Assembly: GCF_041287255.1 (NCBI RefSeq)
Contig: NZ_JBGGTX010000003.1
Coordinates: 558,001-622,000 of the forward strand
Direction of reading: 5' to 3'
Source: Tamlana flava
Lineage (GTDB): Bacteria; Bacteroidota; Bacteroidia; Flavobacteriales; Flavobacteriaceae
DNA length: 64,000 nucleotides
The notes beneath the pieces are model-generated. The model searched no databases. It was not told the DNA's origin and saw nothing but the letters and a program-made list of their open reading frames with translations. The translations under genes and the position numbers were made by a program. Below, piece after piece: positions 52,182-60,109 of this stretch (its first letter is position 1; each line of letters starts with the position of its first letter).

Positions 52182-54149
52182 ATGAAAAATATTCAAAAAT
52201 CATTAATTATCATGGGTATATTCCTAATGGCAATTACGAGTTGTGAAAACACAAAAAAGGCTGATTCTAAATCAGGTGCCTTGGTGGGCAATGTAGCCGA
52301 GAGAGTTTACGTAGCACCTGGGGAACACGATGAATTTTACGCCTTTATCTCTGGTGGTTTCAGTGGACAATTATCCGTCTACGGGTTACCATCTGGACGC
52401 CTTTTCAAAGTAATTCCAGTTTTTTCCCAAGATGCCGAAAAAGCTTGGGGTTACAATGAGGAAACCAAGCCCATGTTGAACACATCTCATGGCTTTGTGC
52501 CTTGGGATGATGCACACCACCCAGACATTTCTCAAACCAAAGGAGTGGTAGACGGGCGTTGGATTTTTATTAATGGGAACAATACTCCTCGTATAGCCAA
52601 AGTTGATTTGACCACATTTGAAACTACAGAAATCATTGAAGTGCCTAACAGTGCTGGCAACCATAGCTCCTCTTTTGTTACTGAGAATACAGAGTATGTT
52701 GTAGCGGGCACGCGATTTTCTGTTCCTATTCCGCAAAAAGATATGCCTATAAAAGATTATAAAGGCAATTTTAAAGGTTCCTTGACCTTTATTTCAGTTG
52801 AACCTGAACATGGTAATATGGACATCAAATTTCAATTGATTATGCCAGGTTTTGATTACGACTTGGCACATCCAGGTCGAGGCAAATCTCATGGTTGGTT
52901 CTTCTTTTCAACCTATAATTCTGAAGAAGCCAGCACCTTGTTGGAAGTGAATGCATCCCAAAATGACAAAGACTTTATTGCGGCCATTAACTGGAAGAAA
53001 ATTGAAGAGTATGTAAACAACGGTGGCGGAACAAAAGTTCCAGCAAATTATGCTCATAATGTTTATGATGAAGACACACATTTGGCGACCTCAACTATGA
53101 AAAAAGAAGTTCTGGTTGTTAACCCTGCCGACGTGCCAGGTGCAGTTTATTTGTTGCCTACCCCTAAATCACCGCACGGTTGCGACGTGGATCCAACAGG
53201 CGAATATATTGTGGGCAATGGTAAACTTTCCGCTAACCTAACAGTACACTCGTTTACCAAAATGCTTGATGCCATTGAAAATGAAAGGTTTGCTGGTGAT
53301 GCCTATGGCATTCCCATTTTGAACTTTGAAGATGTTTTGGGCGGTGTTGTAGAACAACCAGGCTTAGGGCCCTTGCATACCGAGTTTGATAACAAAGGCA
53401 ATGCCTACACAACTTTCTTTATCTCTTCTGAAGTAGTAAAATGGAAAGTAGGCACTTGGGAAGTTGTAGATAGACAACCTTGCTATTATTCTGTAGGCCA
53501 CTTGATGATTCCAGGCGGTAACTCACAAAAGCCATGGGGAAAATATGTTGTGGCCATGAACAAAATTACCAAAGACAGGTATTTGCCAACTGGTCCTGAG
53601 GTTACCCAATCGGCACAACTTTATGACATCTCTGGTGAAAAGATGCAGTTATTGCTGGATTTTCCAACCATAGGAGAACCACATTATGCCGCTGGTTGCC
53701 CAGCAGATCTTATCAAACCTAATTCTAAAAAGATTTTCAATTTAGAGGACAACAAGCATCCTTTTGCAGCGAAAAGTGAAGCAGACACTAAGGTTGTTCG
53801 CGAAGGCAACATCGTACATGTGTACATGACCATGATTCGAAGCCACTTTGCACCAGATAATATTGAGGGCATTAAAGTTGGAGATAAGGTGTATTTTCAT
53901 GTTACCAATCTTGAACAAGACTACGATGTTCCTCACGGCATCAGTATGATTGGAGCCAATACCTCAGAATTGTTAATCATGCCTGGGCAAACAGAAACAT
54001 TCCTTTGGGAGCCCAAGCAAGTAGGGGTATGGCCTTTCTATTGTACAGATTTCTGTTCGGCATTGCACCAAGAAATGCAGGGTTATGTCAGGGTTTCTCC
54101 ACCAGGATTGAACACCGCATTGAAATGGTCACTGGGGGAAGATATTTAA
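52182..54149 (+). CDS. nosZ: Nitrous-oxide reductase, clade II
   Basis: 655 residues. It reduces N2O to N2 in the periplasm. No twin-arginine motif is present; instead a Sec signal ends in the lipobox ITSC (C21), so the enzyme is probably membrane-anchored. The CuZ site histidines lie in DDAHHPD (H112, H113), HPGRGKSHGW, SPHGCDVD, GPLHTEF and EPHYAAG. The CuA site is H585 (DVPHGISM) and C621-x3-C625-x3-H629-x2-M632 (CTDFCSALHQEM), the clade II form. All ligands seem present. The accessory genes nosL, D, F, Y follow. Confidence 0.97.
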   Translation: MKNIQKSLIIMGIFLMAITSCENTKKADSKSGALVGNVAERVYVAPGEHDEFYAFISGGFSGQLSVYGLPSGRLFKVIPVFSQDAEKAWGYNEETKPMLNTSHGFVPWDDAHHPDISQTKGVVDGRWIFINGNNTPRIAKVDLTTFETTEIIEVPNSAGNHSSSFVTENTEYVVAGTRFSVPIPQKDMPIKDYKGNFKGSLTFISVEPEHGNMDIKFQLIMPGFDYDLAHPGRGKSHGWFFFSTYNSEEASTLLEVNASQNDKDFIAAINWKKIEEYVNNGGGTKVPANYAHNVYDEDTHLATSTMKKEVLVVNPADVPGAVYLLPTPKSPHGCDVDPTGEYIVGNGKLSANLTVHSFTKMLDAIENERFAGDAYGIPILNFEDVLGGVVEQPGLGPLHTEFDNKGNAYTTFFISSEVVKWKVGTWEVVDRQPCYYSVGHLMIPGGNSQKPWGKYVVAMNKITKDRYLPTGPEVTQSAQLYDISGEKMQLLLDFPTIGEPHYAAGCPADLIKPNSKKIFNLEDNKHPFAAKSEADTKVVREGNIVHVYMTMIRSHFAPDNIEGIKVGDKVYFHVTNLEQDYDVPHGISMIGANTSELLIMPGQTETFLWEPKQVGVWPFYCTDFCSALHQEMQGYVRVSPPGLNTALKWSLGEDI

Positions 54150-54158
54150 TCATCGATT

Positions 54159-54174
54159 AGGACAATATTTTAGT
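54159..54174. promoter_or_regulatory. Degenerate half-site of the AGGAYAA operator
   Basis: AGGACAATATTTTAGT shares its first 11 bases with the nos operator but lacks the right arm. It lies after nosZ and before the terminator at 54194. It may be chance. Confidence 0.25.
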
Positions 54175-54193
54175 GTTTGTATTTCCATAAAAG

Positions 54194-54228
54194 AGGCGAG
54201 AGCAATATTTTCACTCTCGCCTTTCTTT
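54194..54228 (+). terminator. Terminator after nosZ, within the cluster
   Basis: AGGCGAGAG (54194-54202) pairs with CTCTCGCCT (54214-54222), then TTCTTTC. The tail is weaker than most, so it may act as a partial terminator that makes more nosZ than downstream accessory mRNA. Confidence 0.7.
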
Positions 54229-54263
54229 CAAAAAAGCACTTTACCGTTTTAAAATAATCAATC

Positions 54264-54854
54264 ATGAAAAGGTCAAACATCATTATGCTAATTGCAGCTT
54301 TGCTGCCTTTAGGGCTATTCTTATTTCCTCTTTGGAAAATAACGTTAGAAGCCCCACAATATCCCACGCCGTTGGGGATGTATATCCATATCAATGATTT
54401 TTCTGACGCCCATCCACATGACATAAAAAACATTAATTTAATGAACCATTATGTTGGGATGAAATACATTCCAGAAGCTATACCAGAATTCAAGATATTT
54501 CCTGCCGGAATAATAGCCACAAGCATTCTGGGATTGCTCATTGCCTTTAAGGGCAATTACAAATGGTTTTTGTATTGGTTCATTTTAATGATAGTTTTGA
54601 GTGCCGCTGGACTATATGACTTTTACCTTTGGGAACATGATTATGGCCATAACCTAGACCCTAAAGCCATTATGAAATTTACCAACCCAGATGGCACCCA
54701 AATGGGTTTCCAGCCACCATTGTTTGGAACCAAAAATATTTTGAACTTTACGGCCCATTCTTATCCGCGATTGGGTGCTTTTTTCCTTGCCTTAGGTATT
54801 GCTACTTCCCTTATAGCTCATTTAACGGGAAAAAAACAGCATAAAAAACCATAA
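54264..54854 (+). CDS. nos-cluster integral membrane protein
   Basis: 196 residues with four membrane segments: about 7-25 (MLIAALLPLGLFLFPLWKI), 76-94, 98-118 and 165-186. Between the first two is a periplasmic loop rich in His and Asp (MYIHINDFSDAHPHDIKNINLMNHYVG) that could bind copper or another metal. Proteins like this are conserved beside clade II nosZ in Bacteroidota but have no established role; copper handling or electron transfer are guesses. It lies between nosZ and nosL. Confidence 0.75.
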   Translation: MKRSNIIMLIAALLPLGLFLFPLWKITLEAPQYPTPLGMYIHINDFSDAHPHDIKNINLMNHYVGMKYIPEAIPEFKIFPAGIIATSILGLLIAFKGNYKWFLYWFILMIVLSAAGLYDFYLWEHDYGHNLDPKAIMKFTNPDGTQMGFQPPLFGTKNILNFTAHSYPRLGAFFLALGIATSLIAHLTGKKQHKKP

Positions 54855-54895
54855 TACTCTAAGAAGACAAATAGTAAACAAAAAAACTATTGAAA

Positions 54896-55336
54896 ATGAA
54901 AACACTAAAAAATGTCTTGTTGCTGCTTTTACTCACCGCATGGGGCTGTAGTGTAAAACCGAATCCAATAGATTACGGCAACGATAGTTGCCACTTTTGT
55001 AAAATGACTATTGTTGACAAAGTTCATGGAGCAGAGCTTGTAACCAACAAGGGAAAAACATATAAGTTTGATGCATCAGAATGCATGATTAACTTTATGA
55101 ATCAATTTGAAGATTCATTAGAAATAAAACTTTATCTAACAAATCATTACAAAGAACCAGAAATTCTAATTGATGCCACCAACGCTACTTTTTTGATTAG
55201 TGAAAAAGTTCCAAGTCCAATGGGTGCTTTCCTTACAGCCTTTAAAAATAAGGTAGATGCTGAAAAAACCCAATCAGAAAAAGGAGGGATCCTTTTTTCC
55301 TGGGAAGAACTTTTAGTGCAACGGAAGAAATTATAA
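54896..55336 (+). CDS. nosL: NosL, copper chaperone lipoprotein
   Basis: 146 residues from ATG 54896 (the open frame begins with TTG 54890). Lipobox WGC (C18). The Cu(I) motif is C32-HF-C35-KM37 (SCHFCKMTIVD), and DASECMINFM carries another Cys-Met pair. NosL delivers copper for the CuZ centre of NosZ. The gene lies downstream of the nos membrane protein. Identification is secure. Confidence 0.93.
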   Translation: MKTLKNVLLLLLLTAWGCSVKPNPIDYGNDSCHFCKMTIVDKVHGAELVTNKGKTYKFDASECMINFMNQFEDSLEIKLYLTNHYKEPEILIDATNATFLISEKVPSPMGAFLTAFKNKVDAEKTQSEKGGILFSWEELLVQRKKL

Positions 55337-55364
55337 ATTTTAATAAAATTGAATCTTTAGGCTA

Positions 55365-55603
55365 ATGTAACATCCCAAAAACACTTTCACTCCTATTGAT
55401 ATGCTTATTTTTTAACCAAGCAATTGCGCAAAAATAAACCATGCATTACAACATGTTTATTAAAGATAATTTACACCAAGCTAAGACCGGATTAAATAAC
55501 ACAAATCTTGATTTTGATGCTACAGAATATCTAATTAATTATTTTAGAACAAATGAATGAAAATTTATCACTTACTTTTGGGGCTAACTATATTGTAATT
55601 TAA
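55365..55603 (+). pseudogene. Decayed secreted/outer-membrane protein between nosL and nosD
   Basis: After ATG 55365 one extra T breaks the frame; skipping it gives NIPKTLSLLLICLFFNQAIA and QK, a textbook signal peptide, then a stop at 55435. The same frame resumes as TMHYNMFIKDNLHQAKTGL and continues to FRTNE and a stop at 55558. A further one-base shift gives NENLSLTFGANYIVI ending at 55603, right before nosD. This looks like the two ends of an outer-membrane protein with the middle lost. A short intact ORF (55441-55560, 39 codons) remains by chance. Confidence 0.55.
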
Positions 55604-56848
55604 ATGAGGATTTTCAGCAAACATAGCATAATTTTTTTTTTCGTTATTTCTAACGCACTCCTATACGCCCAAAAAATTGAGGTCTGTAAAACATGCCCAA
55701 TTACAGCATTAACAGAGGCCATTGCCCAGGCCATGGATTACGATACTATCCTTGTCAAAAAAGGAACTTATAAAGAAAAGAATATTGTTATAAACAAACC
55801 ACTAACCATTGTTGGCGAAAAATATCCGGTGATTGATGGGGAGCTTCAAGGCGAAATCATTACCATTACCGCCAACGATGTTACCATTGACGGCCTGTTT
55901 TTGATAAATGTTGGCACTAGCTATACGGAAGATTACGCAGCCATTAGAGTTAGAAAAAGCAAAAATTTTGTTATACAAAATGTAGTTTTGGAAAAGTTGT
56001 TTTTTGGTATCTATATTGAAAAATCAAGCCATGGGAAAATTTATCATAACAAAATAATTGGCAATGCCATTGAAGAATACAATTCTGGCAACGGCATTCA
56101 ATTATGGTACAGCAACCATATTGAGATAGAGCACAATTATGTGCAACACGTAAGGGATGGCATTTATCTTGAATTTGCCAATAATTGCTTAATTAAAAAC
56201 AATGTAAGTTCCAATAACCTGCGTTACGGTTTACATTTTATGTTTTCAAACAATGATATTTACAAAGACAACACCTTTCAAAACAATGGTGCAGGAGTAG
56301 CGGTAATGTTTTCTAAAAAAATAAAGATGTTCAATAATTATTTTAAAGACAATTGGGGAACCGCTTCATATGGTTTGCTTCTCAAGGAAATAAACGATGC
56401 AGAAATAATTGGCAACACCTTTGAAAAAAACACTACAGGAATTAACATTGAGGGCTCTAACCGCATTGTTTACAAAAACAACCATTTTAAAAGCAATGGT
56501 TGGGCCTTAAAAGTGCGCGGGGCATGTTATTCCAATAGTTTTCTTGAAAATAATTTTTTGTACAACTCTTTCGATATTTCATACAACAGTAAAGTGAACG
56601 ACAATATTTTCGATAGAAACTTCTGGAGCAATTACACAGGATACGATCTTGATAAAAATGGCATAGGCGATGTACCATATAGACCCGTAAAACTTTTCTC
56701 CTACATTGCAAACAGAACGCCAGAAACCATTATTCTGCTACGTAGTTTATTTATCGATATCATTGATTTTTCAGAAAAAGTATCTCCCGTTTTTACTCCT
56801 GACAACCTATTGGACAACAACCCCTTAATTGAAAAAACGAAATGGTAA
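55604..56848 (+). CDS. nosD: NosD, periplasmic beta-helix accessory protein
   Basis: 414 residues. A signal peptide (FFFVISNALLYAQ) then parallel beta-helix repeats of the CASH/pectate-lyase type, rich in N-x-F or N-x-I steps (NNVSSNNLRYGLHFMFSNND). NosD works with NosF and NosY in loading sulfur for the CuZ cluster of NosZ. Its stop overlaps the nosF start by 7 bases, so translation is coupled. Confidence 0.94.
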   Translation: MRIFSKHSIIFFFVISNALLYAQKIEVCKTCPITALTEAIAQAMDYDTILVKKGTYKEKNIVINKPLTIVGEKYPVIDGELQGEIITITANDVTIDGLFLINVGTSYTEDYAAIRVRKSKNFVIQNVVLEKLFFGIYIEKSSHGKIYHNKIIGNAIEEYNSGNGIQLWYSNHIEIEHNYVQHVRDGIYLEFANNCLIKNNVSSNNLRYGLHFMFSNNDIYKDNTFQNNGAGVAVMFSKKIKMFNNYFKDNWGTASYGLLLKEINDAEIIGNTFEKNTTGINIEGSNRIVYKNNHFKSNGWALKVRGACYSNSFLENNFLYNSFDISYNSKVNDNIFDRNFWSNYTGYDLDKNGIGDVPYRPVKLFSYIANRTPETIILLRSLFIDIIDFSEKVSPVFTPDNLLDNNPLIEKTKW

Positions 56849-57549
56849 TCATTCAAAATTTACATAAAAAATTTGGCAAAAATCAAGTTTTAAAAGGTGT
56901 TGACCTAGAAATTACTGATGGAGGAATCTTTGCCGTACTTGGCCCCAATGGATCTGGAAAAACCACGTTGATAAAATCGATTCTGGGCATGGTCATTCCA
57001 AATAAGGGCTACATTTCGGTGCTTGGCGAAAACATAAAAAACAACTCTGGTTACAGACACAAGATTGATTATTTGCCACAAATCGCCAACTTCCCGAACA
57101 ACCTGAAAGTTATTGAACTTATTAAAATGATTAAGGATTTACGCAGACCCTCCAATAAAGACCAACATCTTATTAAGCTTTTTAAACTTGACCCGTTTAT
57201 AGATAAAAAACTAGGCAACCTCTCAGGAGGCACCAAACAAAAAGTAAACCTAGTATTAACTTTTATGTTTGATAGCCCACTCATTGTTCTTGACGAACCC
57301 ACAACAGGTTTAGACCCCATTTCGTTAATAGGATTAAAAACCTTGATTCAGACTGAAAAAGAAAAGGGAAAAACCATATTGATAACATCGCATATAATGA
57401 GTTTTGTTGAAGAAGTATCAGATGAAATTGTTTTTTTGCTAGATGGCAAAATATACTTTAAAGGACCCATTTCAAAATTAAAGACACAGACTGGACAACC
57501 AGATTTTGAAATCTCTATTGCCTCTTTATTAACCAATAACTATGTTTAA
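56842..57549 (+). CDS. nosF: NosF, ABC transporter ATPase
   Basis: 235 residues. Walker A GPNGSGKTT (34-42), Q-loop near YLPQIANF (77-84), signature LSGG (127-130), Walker B LIVLDEPTTG (147-156) and a later H-loop (TSHIMSF). It powers NosY in maturation of nitrous-oxide reductase. The start codon lies inside the nosD end; the stop overlaps nosY by 8 bases. Confidence 0.95.
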   Translation: MVIIQNLHKKFGKNQVLKGVDLEITDGGIFAVLGPNGSGKTTLIKSILGMVIPNKGYISVLGENIKNNSGYRHKIDYLPQIANFPNNLKVIELIKMIKDLRRPSNKDQHLIKLFKLDPFIDKKLGNLSGGTKQKVNLVLTFMFDSPLIVLDEPTTGLDPISLIGLKTLIQTEKEKGKTILITSHIMSFVEEVSDEIVFLLDGKIYFKGPISKLKTQTGQPDFEISIASLLTNNYV

Positions 57550-58324
57550 AATATTAAAATACAGTTTTTACGATTTAATACGAAGCCGTTGGAGCTATGT
57601 GTACTTTGCTTTCTACTTTATGCTCAGTATTGTGTTGCTGTTTTTAAACAACGATTTATCTAAAGCCGTAATTACCCTAATGAATGTTATTATTGTTCTC
57701 GTTCCGCTAATAGGAACTATTTTTGGTGTGATGTACTACTATAACTCAAAAGAGTTTACAGAACTGCTATTGGCACAGCCTTTAAATAGAACTTCAATTT
57801 TTTTAGGCCAATATTTAGGAGTTGCCATATCTCTATCAATGAGCCTAATACTTGGAATGGGTATTCCTTTTATAATTTATGGCTTGTTTAAAAGCAATGC
57901 CATATGGGATTTTTCGCTATTGCTAATTACAGGAACCTTTCTAACCTTTATATTTTCGGCCTTGGCCTTTAACATTGCTCTTTCAAACGAAAACAAAATA
58001 AAAGGTTTTGGCTATGCCATATTGTTATGGTTGTTTTTGGCAATAATTTATGACGGCATGTTTTTAATGTCGCTGATCTTGTTTGAAGATTACCCACTAG
58101 ACAAATTATCTATAGTTGGTACCATGTTAAATCCGATTGATTTGTCAAGAACGCTAATCTTGTTAAAACTCGATATTTCGGCCCTGCTAGGATATACTGG
58201 CGCTGTTTTTAAGAAATTTTTTGGCACTAATTTGGGGTTAGTCATTTCATCTATAATGTTAGCTGTTTGGGTTTTATTGCCTGTACTTCGAATTGCAATT
58301 AAATCACAGAAAAAAGATTTTTAA
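57542..58324 (+). CDS. nosY: NosY, ABC transporter permease
   Basis: 260 residues with six membrane segments (SYVYFAFYFMLSIVLLFL, TLMNVIIVLVPLIGTIFGVM, ISLSMSLILGMGIPFIIYGL and three more). The motif YYNSKEFTELLLAQPLNRTSIFLGQ is typical of ABC-2 permeases. Together with NosF and NosD it completes the NosZ assembly transporter. It ends the cluster; a bidirectional hairpin follows. Confidence 0.94.
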   Translation: MFKILKYSFYDLIRSRWSYVYFAFYFMLSIVLLFLNNDLSKAVITLMNVIIVLVPLIGTIFGVMYYYNSKEFTELLLAQPLNRTSIFLGQYLGVAISLSMSLILGMGIPFIIYGLFKSNAIWDFSLLLITGTFLTFIFSALAFNIALSNENKIKGFGYAILLWLFLAIIYDGMFLMSLILFEDYPLDKLSIVGTMLNPIDLSRTLILLKLDISALLGYTGAVFKKFFGTNLGLVISSIMLAVWVLLPVLRIAIKSQKKDF

Positions 58325-58427
58325 ACTAAGCACGTTCTAACTTTCCAAAAAAACAACCCTTTGCAGAACTAAATTCTTGGTTTAAAAAGGTCAATTCCTT
58401 TAAACATGTTTAAGTTGAAAAAATTAT

Positions 58428-58462
58428 AAATTCCGGAAAGGAAGGCTTTCTGGAATTTTAGG
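58428..58462. terminator. Bidirectional terminator between nosY and ric
   Basis: AAATTCCGGAAAG (58428-58440) pairs with CTTTCTGGAATTT (58446-58458), one mismatch. A/T-rich flanks on both sides suit the converging nosY and ric genes. Confidence 0.7.
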
Positions 58463-58479
58463 TCTTTACAGAAATAATT

Positions 58480-59211
58480 CTACCCAAATTGTTGCTCAAG
58501 CTTCATAGCCTTAGGGAATAAGATATTATTTTCTAAATGAATGTGTAAATGCAAATCTTGCTCAAACTCTTGCAACATGGCATAGGTTACCTGGTAGGTA
58601 TTACAAGCATCTTGTGGTGGGCTATAATGATTTGTAAGTTGTGCTATTTGCCTAAACCGTTCACCCTCGTTGTCGTGTTCTTGCTTCATCATTTCTATAG
58701 GATTTATAACTGCCCCAAACTTAGGCGTCCTAATGGTGGTTTCACCTATTTTAGCCGCTACCATTTTTTTAACAAATGGAAAAAGTATCAGCTCTTCCTT
58801 TTTCATATGCGCGGCTAAATCGGTTGCAGATTCCTTAAAAAGTTCATTAATTTTAAAAAGCTCTGGATGCCGCTCACCATGAACCTTGCAGAGCTTGTCC
58901 AAAAATTGGAGCAATACGGGAATTTTTTCTTCCACATAACGATGATGCTTTTTTTCTATGTAATCTACCAATAAATCGAGTGGCCACGATTTATAATCAA
59001 TTGTTTGATCTGTTTTAGAATTTAACAGTACCTCCAGCTCATCCAATAATTGAGAGGTTTCTATGTCTTTTTTGTTGCAAACCTCTTCAATAGTTCTCTG
59101 CCCTTTACAACAAAAGTCTATGCCATATCTACTAAATACAGCTGCTGTTCTGTAATCATCAGCTACAAATTGCCCAATTTGCTTTTGGATTTTATCATTT
59201 AATATTTTCAT
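58480..59211 (-). CDS. ric: Di-iron Fe-S cluster repair protein
   Basis: 243 residues. The N-terminal ScdA_N domain has the paired cysteines C34-C35 (GIDFCCKGQRT); the rest is a hemerythrin-like four-helix domain with His and Glu ligands (EKKHHRYVEE, HGERHPELFKINEL, KKEELILFPF, EQHDNEG-type QEHDNEGERF, HIHLENNILFP). It repairs Fe-S clusters damaged by nitric oxide or oxidants. The AGGATAA operator sits 15 bases before its start. It is controlled, by inference, by the Rrf2 gene just upstream. Confidence 0.94.
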   Translation of the reverse strand: MKILNDKIQKQIGQFVADDYRTAAVFSRYGIDFCCKGQRTIEEVCNKKDIETSQLLDELEVLLNSKTDQTIDYKSWPLDLLVDYIEKKHHRYVEEKIPVLLQFLDKLCKVHGERHPELFKINELFKESATDLAAHMKKEELILFPFVKKMVAAKIGETTIRTPKFGAVINPIEMMKQEHDNEGERFRQIAQLTNHYSPPQDACNTYQVTYAMLQEFEQDLHLHIHLENNILFPKAMKLEQQFG

Positions 59212-59225
59212 AATTTTATTTATTT

Positions 59226-59241
59226 AGGATAATTTTATCCT
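59226..59241. promoter_or_regulatory. NsrR-like operator of ric
   Basis: AGGATAA-TT-TTATCCT, arms 7 bp, identical in layout to the sites at 50983 and 59737. It lies 15 bases before the ric start, so protein bound here would block the promoter or start region. Confidence 0.7.
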
Positions 59242-59258
59242 ATTTGTATTTAAATTTT

Positions 59259-59693
59259 TTAAACTTTCAAAAATGATGTGCCAGATTTTATGTTCAGTGC
59301 CAATTCTTCCAATGTGGTACTTTCCAACATGTAGTTTAGCTCATCCCTAACTCTTACAAATTTATCGTGAACCGGGCATGGGTGGTCTTGGTCGCATTGT
59401 TTCAAACCTAAGCCGCAACCCTTATAAATACCATCGCCATCTATGGCCTTTACGATCTCAGATAGCTTAATTGTAGAAATCTTAGCTTTTTCAATTTTAA
59501 ACCCTCCATAAGCTCCCTTTACAGAATCAATTACATTGTGCCTCACAAGAGCCTGCAATATTTTTGCAGTAAATGCCTGGGGAGAATTTATTTCCTTGGA
59601 TATTTCTTTTGGGCTAACACGCTTGTTCTCGAAAGATTTCATGGCAATAAAAATAGTTGCTTTAACACCGTATTCACAAGCCTTTGAAAACAT
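59259..59693 (-). CDS. Rrf2-family regulator, NsrR-like
   Basis: 144 residues. N-terminal winged helix (VSPKEISKEINSPQAFTAKILQAL, about 26-49) and a cysteine triad C93, C100 and C106 (KGCGLGLKQCDQDHPCP), close to the [4Fe-4S] triad of NsrR. It is likely a nitric-oxide-sensing repressor. It carries an operator over its own promoter and precedes ric. IscR-type regulation of Fe-S assembly is less likely because no isc or suf genes are here. Confidence 0.88.
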   Translation of the reverse strand: MFSKACEYGVKATIFIAMKSFENKRVSPKEISKEINSPQAFTAKILQALVRHNVIDSVKGAYGGFKIEKAKISTIKLSEIVKAIDGDGIYKGCGLGLKQCDQDHPCPVHDKFVRVRDELNYMLESTTLEELALNIKSGTSFLKV

Positions 59694-59712
59694 AATATTA
59701 TTTATCTCAGTA

Positions 59713-59744
59713 CAAAACTACGAAGAAATTTTAAATAGGACAAA
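59713..59744 (-). promoter_or_regulatory. Promoter of the Rrf2 gene
   Basis: On the minus strand TTTG (59744-59741), a 20-base spacer, then TAGTTTTG (59720-59713). Both elements match the Bacteroidota consensus exactly. The -33 element is inside the operator at 59737. Confidence 0.65.
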
Positions 59745-59752
59745 CTTATCCT
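59737..59752. promoter_or_regulatory. NsrR-like operator of the Rrf2 gene
   Basis: AGGACAA-AC-TTATCCT, the third member of the palindrome set. It covers the -33 TTTG, so binding would give autorepression. Confidence 0.7.
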
Positions 59753-59761
59753 TATTTCTAT

Positions 59762-60109
59762 TCAATATTTATTTCTCAAACAAACCTTTTGCCACTCCCG
59801 TTTTAAAATTAAAAACGAAACATCTTCGGAGAGCTTCAAAATATCTTCACCATGCAATTCTTTTACCTGCTTTTCTGAAACATCAACAATATAAAGTAGG
59901 TTTAAATACCCTGTAAATTTCTCCTGTATAAGTTTATAAATGGTTTCTTGAAGCAACAATTTTAGGCTTGAAGGCAATATTTCCTCATGAAAATCTAAAT
60001 CAATATTTGCCAACAAAAAATCCTTGTTTAACTGCTCCACAAGTTTTTTATACAGCTTTAATTTATTTGCTTCTTCTATCAAACTATTGAATGTGGTTGG
60101 CAAGTGCAT
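59762..60109 (-). CDS. Conserved small protein coupled to polyprenyl synthase
   Basis: 115 residues. Mostly helical in the first half (FNSLIEEANKLKLYKKLVEQL) with a beta-rich middle (YLNLLYIVDVSEKQVKELHG). I do not recognise a characterised family; similar proteins exist in flavobacteria beside the same gene. Its ATG overlaps the synthase stop codon (TAATG), so translation is coupled. It could be a partner of the synthase or unrelated. Confidence 0.7.
   Translation of the reverse strand: MHLPTTFNSLIEEANKLKLYKKLVEQLNKDFLLANIDLDFHEEILPSSLKLLLQETIYKLIQEKFTGYLNLLYIVDVSEKQVKELHGEDILKLSEDVSFLILKREWQKVCLRNKY

Noticed and set aside
58480..59693. Rrf2 protein as IscR
   Set aside because: No isc or suf genes are nearby, and the neighbours ric and nos together with the C93/C100/C106 triad favour NsrR-type.
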